64,000 nucleotides of DNA, from positions 1,178,001-1,242,000 of the forward strand of contig DAJPGB010000001.1 of NCBI GenBank assembly GCA_025992855.1, written 5' to 3'. A program made the translations under genes and the position numbers. This DNA is from Coriobacteriaceae bacterium (lineage in GTDB: Bacteria; Actinomycetota; Coriobacteriia; Coriobacteriales; Coriobacteriaceae). Positions 50,054-57,754 of the stretch are shown piece by piece. Below the pieces are notes generated by a model. The model was not told the DNA's origin and ran no database searches. It saw nothing but the letters and a program-made list of their open reading frames with translations. The stretch's first letter is position 1. Each line of letters opens with the position of its first letter.

Positions 50054-50596
50054 ATGGAAAAGCTCGAAAACGAAGTGCTGCTGAGCCGTCGCGCTGCACT
50101 GGGCGCATTCGCCACCGTCGCCTTGGGGACTGCCGGTCTTCTTGCCGGTTGTGGTAGCGATAAGGCGACCGTCACCGAGGACGCTGGCGATGGCGACAAG
50201 AAGGAAGAGGCGAAGAGGGAAGAGCAGTCTACGACTGACCTGGCGGTTGGTGCGACGGTGACCACGGCTGCCGGTCTTTCCGTCGTTGTCGATTCCGTCC
50301 AGCCCGGCCTCACAAATTATGACGGTTCGACCATGACGGGCATTCACGTCACGTACGTCAACAATGGCGATGAGGGCGCAGATTACAATATCTACGACTG
50401 GAAGGGCGAGGACGCCAACGGCGCTCAACAGAATCAGGGTTACTACAGCGAGGGCTCCGATGAGCTGCAGTCTGGTACCCTTTCCGCCGGTGGCTCCGTG
50501 GCGGGCAATATCTACTTTGATGGCGATATCAAGAAGGCACTGTATTTTGCCAACATGTTTGATAAGTCTGCCACTGCAAGCTGGGTGCTGGCCTAG
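50054..50596 (+). CDS. Secreted lipoprotein, DUF4352-like
   Basis: A 180-residue lipoprotein. The signal has a twin-arginine-like SRRAALG and lipobox LLAGC with Cys33, then an acidic/lysine-rich tether and a beta-sandwich domain (VVVDSVQPGLTNYDGSTMTGIHVTYVNNGDEGADYNIYDWKGEDANG...GTLSAGGSVAGNIYFD) of the DUF4352/Telo-type seen in many Gram-positive surface lipoproteins. Function unknown. AGGAAGG precedes the ATG but is held in a predicted stem. The HTH gene follows 40 nt downstream. Confidence 0.8.
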   Translation: MEKLENEVLLSRRAALGAFATVALGTAGLLAGCGSDKATVTEDAGDGDKKEEAKREEQSTTDLAVGATVTTAAGLSVVVDSVQPGLTNYDGSTMTGIHVTYVNNGDEGADYNIYDWKGEDANGAQQNQGYYSEGSDELQSGTLSAGGSVAGNIYFDGDIKKALYFANMFDKSATASWVLA

Positions 50597-50635
50597 CATG
50601 TCGCTACCGTTGCGCCGAATGGGAGGTGAAGCCGT

Positions 50636-51058
50636 ATGCCCGATAAAAAGCTGACCGAGGAGTTGCTCAATGAGCTTCTCGATGCGCCGAACATCGATGG
50701 CTATATCAGGGAGCACGACTTTGCCGCCCCGTCGCTTTCGGACTACCTGAAGCAGCTGCTGCAGGAAAAGGGCTTGGAGCGCTCGCGCGTGGTTCGTATG
50801 GCCGATCTCAATGAGACCTTTGGCTATCAGATTTTTACCGGTGCGCGGCATCCGAGCCGCAATAAGGTGCTGCAGATTGCCTTTGCGATGGCGCTGACGC
50901 TCAAAGAGACTAACCGTGCGCTGACGGCTGCCGGGGTAAGCGTCCTTAACTGCAAGGACCGCCGCGATGCGATTATCATCTTTTGCATCGATCGCGGGTG
51001 CAGCCTCCAAAAGGTCAACGAGGAGCTGTATCGCTTTGGCGAGGAGACGGTGAGTTAG
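50636..51058 (+). CDS. XRE-like helix-turn-helix protein
   Basis: A 140-residue protein with a helix-turn-helix-like centre (LSDYLKQLLQEKGLERSRVVRMADLNETFGYQIFTGARHPSRNKVLQIAFAMALTLKETNRAL) and an N-terminal acidic helix (LTEELLNELLDAPNIDGYIREHD). GGGAGGTG precedes the ATG. The family is seen next to Ser/Thr kinase genes in some Gram-positives (remembered association), and a kinase follows here, so it may be a regulatory partner; targets unknown. Confidence 0.72.
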   Translation: MPDKKLTEELLNELLDAPNIDGYIREHDFAAPSLSDYLKQLLQEKGLERSRVVRMADLNETFGYQIFTGARHPSRNKVLQIAFAMALTLKETNRALTAAGVSVLNCKDRRDAIIIFCIDRGCSLQKVNEELYRFGEETVS

Positions 51059-51156
51059 CGGCTGATATCTGAGCCGGCGGAGCTGCCGAACAACGATGCA
51101 AGCGAACGGGGCGCGGATGCCATGGGGTGTCTGCGCCCTGCGCTATGATGGAGGCT

Positions 51157-52533
51157 ATGGATACTCAGACCCCAACATATTCCGATGACGAGCTGACCGC
51201 AGCGCTTGCCGAGCACCTGGCGTCGCTCGATTGCGACGACAGCTATCGCGTGGAGCGTGTACTTAAGCGCTCGACCGTTGAAACAACCGAGCTCGTGTAC
51301 TTTGAAGGAACCGGCGGTGGCTCGCTCGGCCCCTTTGTCCGTAAACGCATCGATGCTTCGGCTCAAATCGGCGGGGCATACGAGCGTCTGTTTGCCGTTC
51401 AGCGGGCAGGCAGGCGTTTTGAGCACCTGCCCAGAATCGTCGATTGTCGTCGTGTGGGCGACGAGCTCAACGTGGTTATGGAATACATCGAAGGGGAGAC
51501 GCTCGGGGCGCTGGTGGACCGTCTGGGAGCCACCCCCGATTATGCGCGTGAATTGTATCCTGTCCTTTGCGACGCCGTGGGCGAGCTCCATGCCGGTTTT
51601 GCAATGGCGGGGGAGACGTCGGCGCCGGTGATCCATCGTGACCTCAAGCCGTCGAATATCATCGTGACAGGTGCCAACTATACGCCTGATGACGGCCTGA
51701 CGTTTTCATCGCTGGTGATTATCGACCTGGGGATCGCGCGCGTATGGCACGATGGCGCCGATGCCGACACCGTCAAGTTTGGCACGCGACCCTATGCGCC
51801 GCCCGAGCAGTATGGGTTTGGGCAGACGAGCGTGCGAAGCGACGTCTACGCACTTGGCGCCCTGTTGTTCTTCTGCTTGACGGGAGTCGACCCTAAGCCA
51901 GGGCTCGACATGCGCGAGCAATGCGAGGCGCGCGGCATTCCCACTCCACTTGCCGATGCCGTCTGCATGTCGATGGCGCTCGACCCGGCCAAGCGTTTTG
52001 CGAGTGCGGAAGCGTTGGGACGGGCGACGCGCGCGGCATACGATCTGAGTCGCCCCGTGCGGCCTCCTGCGCCGCCTGTCCGAACTCCGGCCTCGGAGAC
52101 GGTGTTGACGCCCCAAGGGCTCCAGAACCCCGCAGGGCCTCCTGGCCCTGCCGCCTCCGCTGCATGCGGCCTGCTCTCTCGCGTTCCGGAGTCTCTGGGT
52201 CGCATTTGGAATACGCTCGTCTGCTTCTCGCTGCTTGTGTTCTTTGCCGGAAGTCACTTTGCCGTCTTTCACCCCACCGGAGCAAACCAAAGCTACCCGA
52301 CGTGGCTTCTCATAATCGAGTATTTTTTCTTTGTCGATGGCCTTATGGTGCTTATGCATTTCGCACTGCTCGATAAGCGCCGTCTTCGTCGGCGATTCGC
52401 ACTGCTCGACAGCTATCGCGGCAAGAAACTCGCGAAACTCTGGCTCAAGGCATTGGGTGTGCTGCTCCTATGCATGATTGTCATAGTCGCGGTTGCCAAT
52501 GCGACCGGCGTCGTCGATACCTCCGCTACCTAA
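51157..52533 (+). CDS. Membrane Ser/Thr protein kinase
   Basis: A 458-residue eukaryotic-like kinase. Catalytic loop VIHRDLKPSNIIV, metal motif VIIDLGIARVW (DLG instead of DFG), activation/P+1 region FGTRPYAPPEQYGFGQ and SDVYALGALLFFCLTG. The glycine loop is not obvious, but Lys in FVRKRID may be the ATP lysine. After a Pro-rich linker, three spans lie near 350-375, 390-410 and 435-455. Start is uncertain: MDTQ at 51157 fits the domain, but GGAGG is only 2 nt away; 51145 is an alternative. Confidence 0.8.
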   Translation: MDTQTPTYSDDELTAALAEHLASLDCDDSYRVERVLKRSTVETTELVYFEGTGGGSLGPFVRKRIDASAQIGGAYERLFAVQRAGRRFEHLPRIVDCRRVGDELNVVMEYIEGETLGALVDRLGATPDYARELYPVLCDAVGELHAGFAMAGETSAPVIHRDLKPSNIIVTGANYTPDDGLTFSSLVIIDLGIARVWHDGADADTVKFGTRPYAPPEQYGFGQTSVRSDVYALGALLFFCLTGVDPKPGLDMREQCEARGIPTPLADAVCMSMALDPAKRFASAEALGRATRAAYDLSRPVRPPAPPVRTPASETVLTPQGLQNPAGPPGPAASAACGLLSRVPESLGRIWNTLVCFSLLVFFAGSHFAVFHPTGANQSYPTWLLIIEYFFFVDGLMVLMHFALLDKRRLRRRFALLDSYRGKKLAKLWLKALGVLLLCMIVIVAVANATGVVDTSAT

Positions 52534-52536
52534 AAG

Positions 52537-52560
52537 AAAAGGACCCCATTGGGGCCCTTT
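52537..52560. terminator. Bidirectional terminator between converging genes
   Basis: AAAGGACCCC and GGGGCCCTTT pair with one mismatch around ATT, flanked by A- and T-rich ends. Confidence 0.7.
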
Positions 52561-52570
52561 GCAGTTGCAC

Positions 52571-53704
52571 TTAGATGCGGTTCATCTGAGCGGCGACTTT
52601 GTTGTACCAGTCCTGCCACGTGGGCGGGCAGTACTTTTTGGCCGCTGCCGGGGTAAGGGTGGAGCCGTAGTTGGCGCCCAGATAGGCAACGTGAGCGGAG
52701 ATGCCCTCGCTCCAGCTGCCAAAGCTGCGCCAACCGCCGCCACGTGCACTCCAGCCCCAGGCGTTGTAAGAATTGGCGCAATAAGCACCCTTGGTGCTCT
52801 CGATGCAGGCGATGGCGGGGGACCAACGGGGGTCGACACCGGTATTCCAAGCGGCGACGGCAAAGTTATAGCCCTGGCCTGCCATGGGGGAGCTGGCGAG
52901 ATAATTGTCGATGCGGCCTGTCCACTCATTAATGAACGAATCGTAATCGGAGCTACCAGTATTGGAGCTGTTCACCGTGGTGTCGATGGTGGTGTTGGTG
53001 TTGGTGGCCTGGCTGCTGGAATTGCTGCCGCTTACGCCCTCGCCCGAGAGCTTCTCGGCGGCAGCGGCCTTATCGGCCTCAAGCTTGGCAAGCTCGGCGG
53101 CATTTTCCTGCTCGGCTTTTGCCTGTGCCTCGCTGCGGAGCTGCTGGGCCTGTGCCAGCGCATCCTCGGCGTTTTTCTGCTCTGCCTCAAGCTGAGACTT
53201 GGCCTGCTGGAGCTCAGCCTTGTTCTGCTCGAGTTCGGTTTGCATGTTATTGAGCTGTTCGATCTCGTCGACGCTCGAGCTCGTGATCTGGTTGGTGTAT
53301 TTGCAGGTCGTGATGAACTCACCCAGGCTCTGTGCGTTGACCAGGAAGCTCACGATGGGATTGGTGCCCTTCTGATACTTGTACAGATCGCGCATGGCGG
53401 AGCTTGCCTTGGCCTGCTGCTCGGGAAGCTTGGCCTCGATTTCCTCGATGCTTGCCTCATTGGAGTCAATCTGCTTTTGCAGGTCATCGAGTTTGGTGCG
53501 GGCGTCGTTGTAGGCGCTCGTGGCGGCTTCGATCTTCTGCTGGGCTGCGGAAAGCTGGTCCTGCGTTGCCTGCGAGGCGGCATACGCCGCAACGGGGGAG
53601 AGCATCGGCGTGGCCGTCAGCGCAACGGCGAGCACGGCGCTCGTGATGATACGAGCCGGCTTCGACGCAATGAACACTGCGGTGCGATGATTCGAATGCT
53701 GCAT
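52571..53704 (-). CDS. Secreted coiled-coil cell-wall hydrolase-like protein
   Basis: A 377-residue exported protein. Signal peptide to about residue 43 (AAYAA), then a long coiled coil (about 45-215) of the CwlO/PcsB type with repeats such as AELQQAKSQLEAEQKNAEDALAQAQQL, a Ser/Asn/Thr linker and a C-terminal domain of about 125 residues (SPMAGQGYNFAVAAWNTGVDPRWSPAIACIESTKGAYCANSYNAWGW) resembling lysozyme-like glucosaminidase domains, with Glu in ACIES a candidate acid. Peptidoglycan remodelling is inferred. The ATG at 53704 has AGAGGG upstream; a TTG five codons earlier is less likely. Confidence 0.8.
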   Translation of the reverse strand: MQHSNHRTAVFIASKPARIITSAVLAVALTATPMLSPVAAYAASQATQDQLSAAQQKIEAATSAYNDARTKLDDLQKQIDSNEASIEEIEAKLPEQQAKASSAMRDLYKYQKGTNPIVSFLVNAQSLGEFITTCKYTNQITSSSVDEIEQLNNMQTELEQNKAELQQAKSQLEAEQKNAEDALAQAQQLRSEAQAKAEQENAAELAKLEADKAAAAEKLSGEGVSGSNSSSQATNTNTTIDTTVNSSNTGSSDYDSFINEWTGRIDNYLASSPMAGQGYNFAVAAWNTGVDPRWSPAIACIESTKGAYCANSYNAWGWSARGGGWRSFGSWSEGISAHVAYLGANYGSTLTPAAAKKYCPPTWQDWYNKVAAQMNRI

Positions 53705-53938
53705 CCAGTCCCTCTGCAATCAATCGTAGGTTATGGTTCGAACGGTATTCTACTACTGCTTTCGACCTCAACTTGAACCTTAAAGGTTCCAAAGGGTCAA
53801 GTTGAACTTGAGGCTTTGGCTTTGACCTGCAGTTATGATGAATTGTTGAGAAACCATAGAGTTCAACTTTAACGTTACAGAGCTCTGTTTGAGAGGAGTT
53901 TTGGGCTGTAAAAGCCATCTCAACGTGGGGTTTTATAA

Positions 53939-54571
53939 CTACAGCGTGCCCTTCTGGCGAGCCTGCTCAATCTCTTCGAGGGCCTCGGCGGGGGTGAACG
54001 AACAGGTGCCGTCGCCGAGCTTGACTACCTGGATTTCGTCACCGGCGTTGACCTCTCCGCCCTTTAGTACCACGCCGAAAACGCCCTCGTGGGGAAAGAT
54101 GCAGTCGCCGGCGAGATAGTAGATGGCGCAACGGGTGTGGCAGACCTTGCCGATTTGGCTGATTTCGACGAGCACGTCGCTTCCAAGCTTGAGCTGTGTG
54201 CCCAAAGGGAGCGAGAGCAGGTTGATGCCCCGGGTTGTGAAGTTCTCCCCAAAGTCACCCTCGTGTACGTCGAGCCCGCGTGCCTGCGCCGTCTGGATGG
54301 ACTCCGCGGCTAAAAAGGAAACCTGACGGTGCCAATGTCCGGCGTGCGCATCGGTGGCGAGGCCAAATTGCTCTATAACGGTGTCGTGTCCATCGGCGAC
54401 GGGCGACTTGCGCGTGCCCTTGTGTACCGACGTGTTGATTGAGACGATGCGGGCAGGCCCGTTGTAAGCATCGTTTGCCGTTCGTAGGGGAACGGCCGAT
54501 TGTGCGCGTTCCTCCAGCTCGCGCTTCGCGGCATTGAGGATGGGATTATCGGTCGGATGGTCTTGGGGCAC
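53939..54571 (-). CDS. MOSC domain protein
   Basis: A 210-residue MOSC (MOCO sulfurase C-terminal-like) protein: VSINTSVHKGTRKSPV, DAHAGHWHRQVSFLA, EGDFGENFTTRGINLLSLPLGTQLKLG and the conserved cysteine in GKVCHTRCAIYY. Stand-alone MOSC proteins transfer sulfur or handle molybdenum cofactor or related oxidised compounds; partner unknown here. GTG start with AAAGG upstream. No molybdenum cofactor genes lie nearby. Confidence 0.85.
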   Translation of the reverse strand: MPQDHPTDNPILNAAKRELEERAQSAVPLRTANDAYNGPARIVSINTSVHKGTRKSPVADGHDTVIEQFGLATDAHAGHWHRQVSFLAAESIQTAQARGLDVHEGDFGENFTTRGINLLSLPLGTQLKLGSDVLVEISQIGKVCHTRCAIYYLAGDCIFPHEGVFGVVLKGGEVNAGDEIQVVKLGDGTCSFTPAEALEEIEQARQKGTL

Positions 54572-54793
54572 GTGCGCGCCTTTCGCTCGAGGATGTCAAT
54601 ACACTGAATCCTACAACAATGGTAGGTTCATTGCCCATTGTCATACAACGGTGAGCGCCGTCTTCGTGCTGGACGATTACGTCGATTGCCATAGATACGG
54701 TGGAGCTTTGGGCGCCGGCGGCTTGGCACGCTAGAATGAATCAGTTGCGCAAAGACCGCCCGTTGTGTGGGCAGTTCATGATAGGAAGTTTCC

Positions 54794-56050
54794 ATGGCAT
54801 TGCAGTTTACAGAGCGCGAGTTCATTCCCGTGCTGCTTGGTGGCGACATCAACGCCTATTCGGTGGCGCGCGCCTTCTACGAGGAGTACCAGGTCAAGAG
54901 TCTGGTTTTTGGCAAGTACCAGACGGGTCCCGCGTACCGCAGCCAGATTATCGACTACACGCCCAACGTGGATATCGATACCATGCCCGTGATGCTCAAA
55001 ACCGTCAACGGCATTGCCCAAGCGCATGCCGATAAGACGATTGTCCTTGTGGGCTGTGGCGATAACTATGTCGCTCTCGTGGCTCAAGCCAAGGATGCCC
55101 ATGAGTTGGCGGATAACATCGTCGCGCCTTACGCTCCCTATAGCATGCTTGAGCAGTGTCAGAAGAAGGAGATCTTCTACGAGCTGTGCGAGAAGCATGG
55201 CGTGCCCTATCCACACACGTTTACCTTTACCAAGGCGATGCTCAATGCTCAGGGTGAGGCGCCTGCCGAAGTGCTCGACCAGATCGATTTTCCTTACCCG
55301 ATGATTCTGAAGCCTTCTGACGGCATCATGTGGTGGCAGCATGAGTTCGAGGGCCAGAAGAAGGCCTATGAGATTGCCGACCGCGCCGAGCTGGAACAGG
55401 TCATTCGCGATTCGTATGCCAGCGGCTACACCGACGATCTGATCTTGCAGGATCGCGTGCCCGGCAACGACGAGTACATGCGCGTGCTCACCAGCTATTC
55501 CGACCGCAACGGTAAGGTCCGCATGATGTGCCTGGGCCATGTGCTGCTCGAGGAGCATCAGCCCCACGGTGTCGGCAACCATGCCTGTATCATTACCGAG
55601 CCCAACGACGAGCTCATGGGCGGCGTGCGCAAGTTGCTCGAGGACCTTCACTTTGTGGGCTATTCCAACTTTGACGTTAAGTACGACGAGCGCGATGGCT
55701 CGTTTAAGTTCTTCGATTTCAACACGCGCCAGGGTCGCAGCAACTACTACGTTACCAACAGCGGCTTTAACGTTGCCAAGTATGTGGTGGACGAGTATGT
55801 GCTCAACCGCCCGTTTGAGCCGGAGTTTGTGACGGCGCAGGACGAGGCCCTGTGGATGGTCGTCCCCATGGGCGTCGTCGACAAGTACGTCAAGGATCCC
55901 GAGCTGCGCGCTAAGGTGCATCGCCTGGACAAGGAGGGCAAGGGCGCCGACCCTTCGTTTATGAAGGGCGACTTTGTCTTTAACCGCTGGCTGCGCATGT
56001 GGCACACCAAGCTGCGCCACTTTAAGCTGTTCAAGACGTATTACAAGTAG
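54794..56050 (+). CDS. ATP-grasp ligase, D-aspartate ligase candidate
   Basis: A 418-residue ATP-grasp carboxylate-amine ligase: FPYPMILKPSDGIMWWQHEFEGQKKAYEI (ATP lysine), LILQDRVPGNDEYMRVLTSYSDRNGKV, and FVGYSNFDVKYDERDGSFKFFDFNTRQGRSNYYVT with the metal-binding acidic/Asn residues. The overall plan resembles the D-aspartate ligase that adds D-Asp to the peptidoglycan stem peptide. The next gene is an aspartate racemase, which supports that role strongly as context. AGGAAG precedes the ATG. Confidence 0.82.
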   Translation: MALQFTEREFIPVLLGGDINAYSVARAFYEEYQVKSLVFGKYQTGPAYRSQIIDYTPNVDIDTMPVMLKTVNGIAQAHADKTIVLVGCGDNYVALVAQAKDAHELADNIVAPYAPYSMLEQCQKKEIFYELCEKHGVPYPHTFTFTKAMLNAQGEAPAEVLDQIDFPYPMILKPSDGIMWWQHEFEGQKKAYEIADRAELEQVIRDSYASGYTDDLILQDRVPGNDEYMRVLTSYSDRNGKVRMMCLGHVLLEEHQPHGVGNHACIITEPNDELMGGVRKLLEDLHFVGYSNFDVKYDERDGSFKFFDFNTRQGRSNYYVTNSGFNVAKYVVDEYVLNRPFEPEFVTAQDEALWMVVPMGVVDKYVKDPELRAKVHRLDKEGKGADPSFMKGDFVFNRWLRMWHTKLRHFKLFKTYYK

Positions 56051-56134
56051 ATGAGCGCGGCGCCCGTCCGGTTTGCATCGGGCGGGCGCGGGTATGATAC
56101 GCGCAATTGCGCAAGCGTCACCAAGGAGGCGGCG

Positions 56135-56881
56135 ATGGAAAAGCTGGGAGTTATCGGCGGCATGGGCGCCGAGGCCACGTCGTATTACTACGACCAGGTG
56201 GTGCGTCATACGGCTGCTGCCTGCGATCAGGAACATATCGACATGGTGGTACTCTCCAAGTCGACCATGCCCGACCGCACGCTGGCCATTAAGACCGGCG
56301 AGCATGCCAAACTGCTGGCGACCATGAAAGAGTGCGCCCAGGCACTCGAGTCGCTGGGCTGTGCACACATTGCCATTCCCTGCAACACGTCACACTACTT
56401 CTATGACCAGATCCAGTCGTTTACGAAGGTGCCGATTATCCACATGCCGCGTGAGTCGGTGCGCTATGCTCTGGCCGGTGCGGTGATGGGGGAGTGCGAG
56501 TTCGACCCCAACCTGAGTATGCCGGCCGAGCCGGTGCATAAGATCGGCATCATGGGAACCGATGGCACCGTGGGCGCGGGCGTCTACGGCCGCGAATGCG
56601 AGGCCGCGGGTGTCGAGGTTGTCTATCCCAGCGAGAAACGTCAGAACGATGTGATGTCGCTTATCTACGATGATGTGAAGGCCGGACGTGAGCCCGATAT
56701 GGATAAGTTCGACCGCGTGATGTGGGAGTTCGCCCGTAGCGGCTGCGACCGCGTCATTCTGGCCTGCACCGAGCTCTCGGTGCTGCAGAAGTACCGAGAG
56801 ATGCCCGAGATCACCCTCGACGCCATGGATGTCCTGGTGCGCGAATCCATCATCCGCAGCGGCGCCCCCTACCGCCTCTAG
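56135..56881 (+). CDS. Aspartate racemase family protein
   Basis: A 248-residue PLP-independent Asp/Glu racemase. N-terminal KLGVIGGMGAEATSYYYDQVV; first catalytic cysteine in HIAIPCNTSHYFYDQIQ and second in VILACTELSVLQ, the two-cysteine mechanism. GxMG-plus-CNTxH pattern fits aspartate racemase (RacD/YgeA type) better than MurI. AAGGAGG 6 nt before ATG 56135; 84 nt after the ligase gene. Together they would make D-aspartate and attach it to the cell wall. Confidence 0.85.
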   Translation: MEKLGVIGGMGAEATSYYYDQVVRHTAAACDQEHIDMVVLSKSTMPDRTLAIKTGEHAKLLATMKECAQALESLGCAHIAIPCNTSHYFYDQIQSFTKVPIIHMPRESVRYALAGAVMGECEFDPNLSMPAEPVHKIGIMGTDGTVGAGVYGRECEAAGVEVVYPSEKRQNDVMSLIYDDVKAGREPDMDKFDRVMWEFARSGCDRVILACTELSVLQKYREMPEITLDAMDVLVRESIIRSGAPYRL

Positions 56882-56888
56882 CTTCCGA

Positions 56889-56921
56889 CCTGCCAAAAAG
56901 GGACAGGTTTATTTTGGTAGG
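56889..56921. repeat. REP-like palindrome, GGGAC family
   Basis: CCTGCCAAAA and TTTTGGTAGG pair (one G-T) around AGGGACAGGTTTA; same family as 14811-14843 and 15499-15567. Confidence 0.65.
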
Positions 56922-56940
56922 TTTTATCTGGTGAAACAGT

Positions 56941-56977
56941 AAAGGCCTCGGCTCGTTTGGTGCGAGCCGAAGCCTTT
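56941..56977. terminator. Bidirectional terminator
   Basis: A 15-bp stem (56941-56955 with 56963-56977, one G-T), loop TTTGGTG, with A-rich and T-rich ends; between the converging racemase gene and ECF operon. Confidence 0.9.
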
Positions 56978-57007
56978 TGCGTTGGGGCGGTTGCTGTCGG
57001 TGGTGAA

Positions 57008-57754
57008 CTAGAACAGGAAGCCGATGACGATGAGGGCGATGCTGACGATGAGCACGGCGATGTCCAGGCCCTTGATGGGGTAGCGCTTGTACGAGCTGGC
57101 GCGCGTACGCAGATAGAAGCCGCGCTGTTCTGCCGCCAAGGCTGTGGCATCGGTCTTGCCCACACTCGAGATGAGCAGCGGCACGCACAGTGGCAGCATG
57201 AGCTTAAGCTTCTTGATGGGGTTCTTGGTGTCGTACTCGACGCCGCGTGCGGTCTGCGCCTCCATGATGGCGTTCATCTCCTGACCAAACACCGGCACAA
57301 AGCGCAGCGCCGTGGTAAAGGTGAAGGCATAGCGATACGGTACGTGCAGCACCTCGACGCAGGCGTTGGCAAGGTCGTTGAGCTTGGTCACCATGAGCAT
57401 GAGGATGAGTGGTAACGCCACACCCAGCAGGCGCAGACAGGCCTTCGATCCCGTGATGAGGCCCGTGTCGGTGATAAAGCTCCACACCACGTTGCCATCG
57501 CGCATAAAGGCCAGCTGGAGCACCAGCATGATAAGCGCGAGCGGAGTCAGCAACTTGAGCAGCGAGAACAGACGGTCGACGACGCCGGCATAGGCACCCA
57601 GTGCAAGGGTGAGTGCCAAAAAGCCCAGCAGTGCCACGTAGGTGTCGGACAAAAAGATGCCGACGATGATGGCGGCGGCGAGGCCCAGTTTGACGACGGG
57701 GTTCAGGCGATGCAGCAGCGTATCGCCCGGCATGTAGTCGATGACGTTAACCAC
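57008..57754 (-). CDS. ecfT: ECF transporter T component (EcfT)
   Basis: A 248-residue membrane protein with about six spans. Typical EcfT start VNVIDYMPGDTLLHRLNPVVKLGLAAAII, and the two coupling-helix motifs AQTARGVEYDT and AAEQRGFYLR that contact the ATPases. The GTG at 57754 is preferred: AAGGAG upstream inside the ATPase gene, 8-nt overlap with its stop, and the EcfT fold starts at once. Last gene of the operon; scaffold between S component and ATPases. Confidence 0.88.
   Translation of the reverse strand: MVNVIDYMPGDTLLHRLNPVVKLGLAAAIIVGIFLSDTYVALLGFLALTLALGAYAGVVDRLFSLLKLLTPLALIMLVLQLAFMRDGNVVWSFITDTGLITGSKACLRLLGVALPLILMLMVTKLNDLANACVEVLHVPYRYAFTFTTALRFVPVFGQEMNAIMEAQTARGVEYDTKNPIKKLKLMLPLCVPLLISSVGKTDATALAAEQRGFYLRTRASSYKRYPIKGLDIAVLIVSIALIVIGFLF

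Noticed and set aside
52493..53776. 427-codon open frame on the plus strand
   Set aside because: Antisense to the secreted coiled-coil protein; its apparent hydrophobic repeats arise from the complementary Ala/Gln codons.
53755..53880. CAACTTGAAC/GTTCAACTT repeats upstream of the coiled-coil protein gene
   Set aside because: Several short similar words are present, but no consistent spacing or symmetry that would define an operator.
54776..56368. 530-codon open frame on the minus strand
   Set aside because: Antisense to the ATP-grasp ligase and racemase genes, both with clear motifs.
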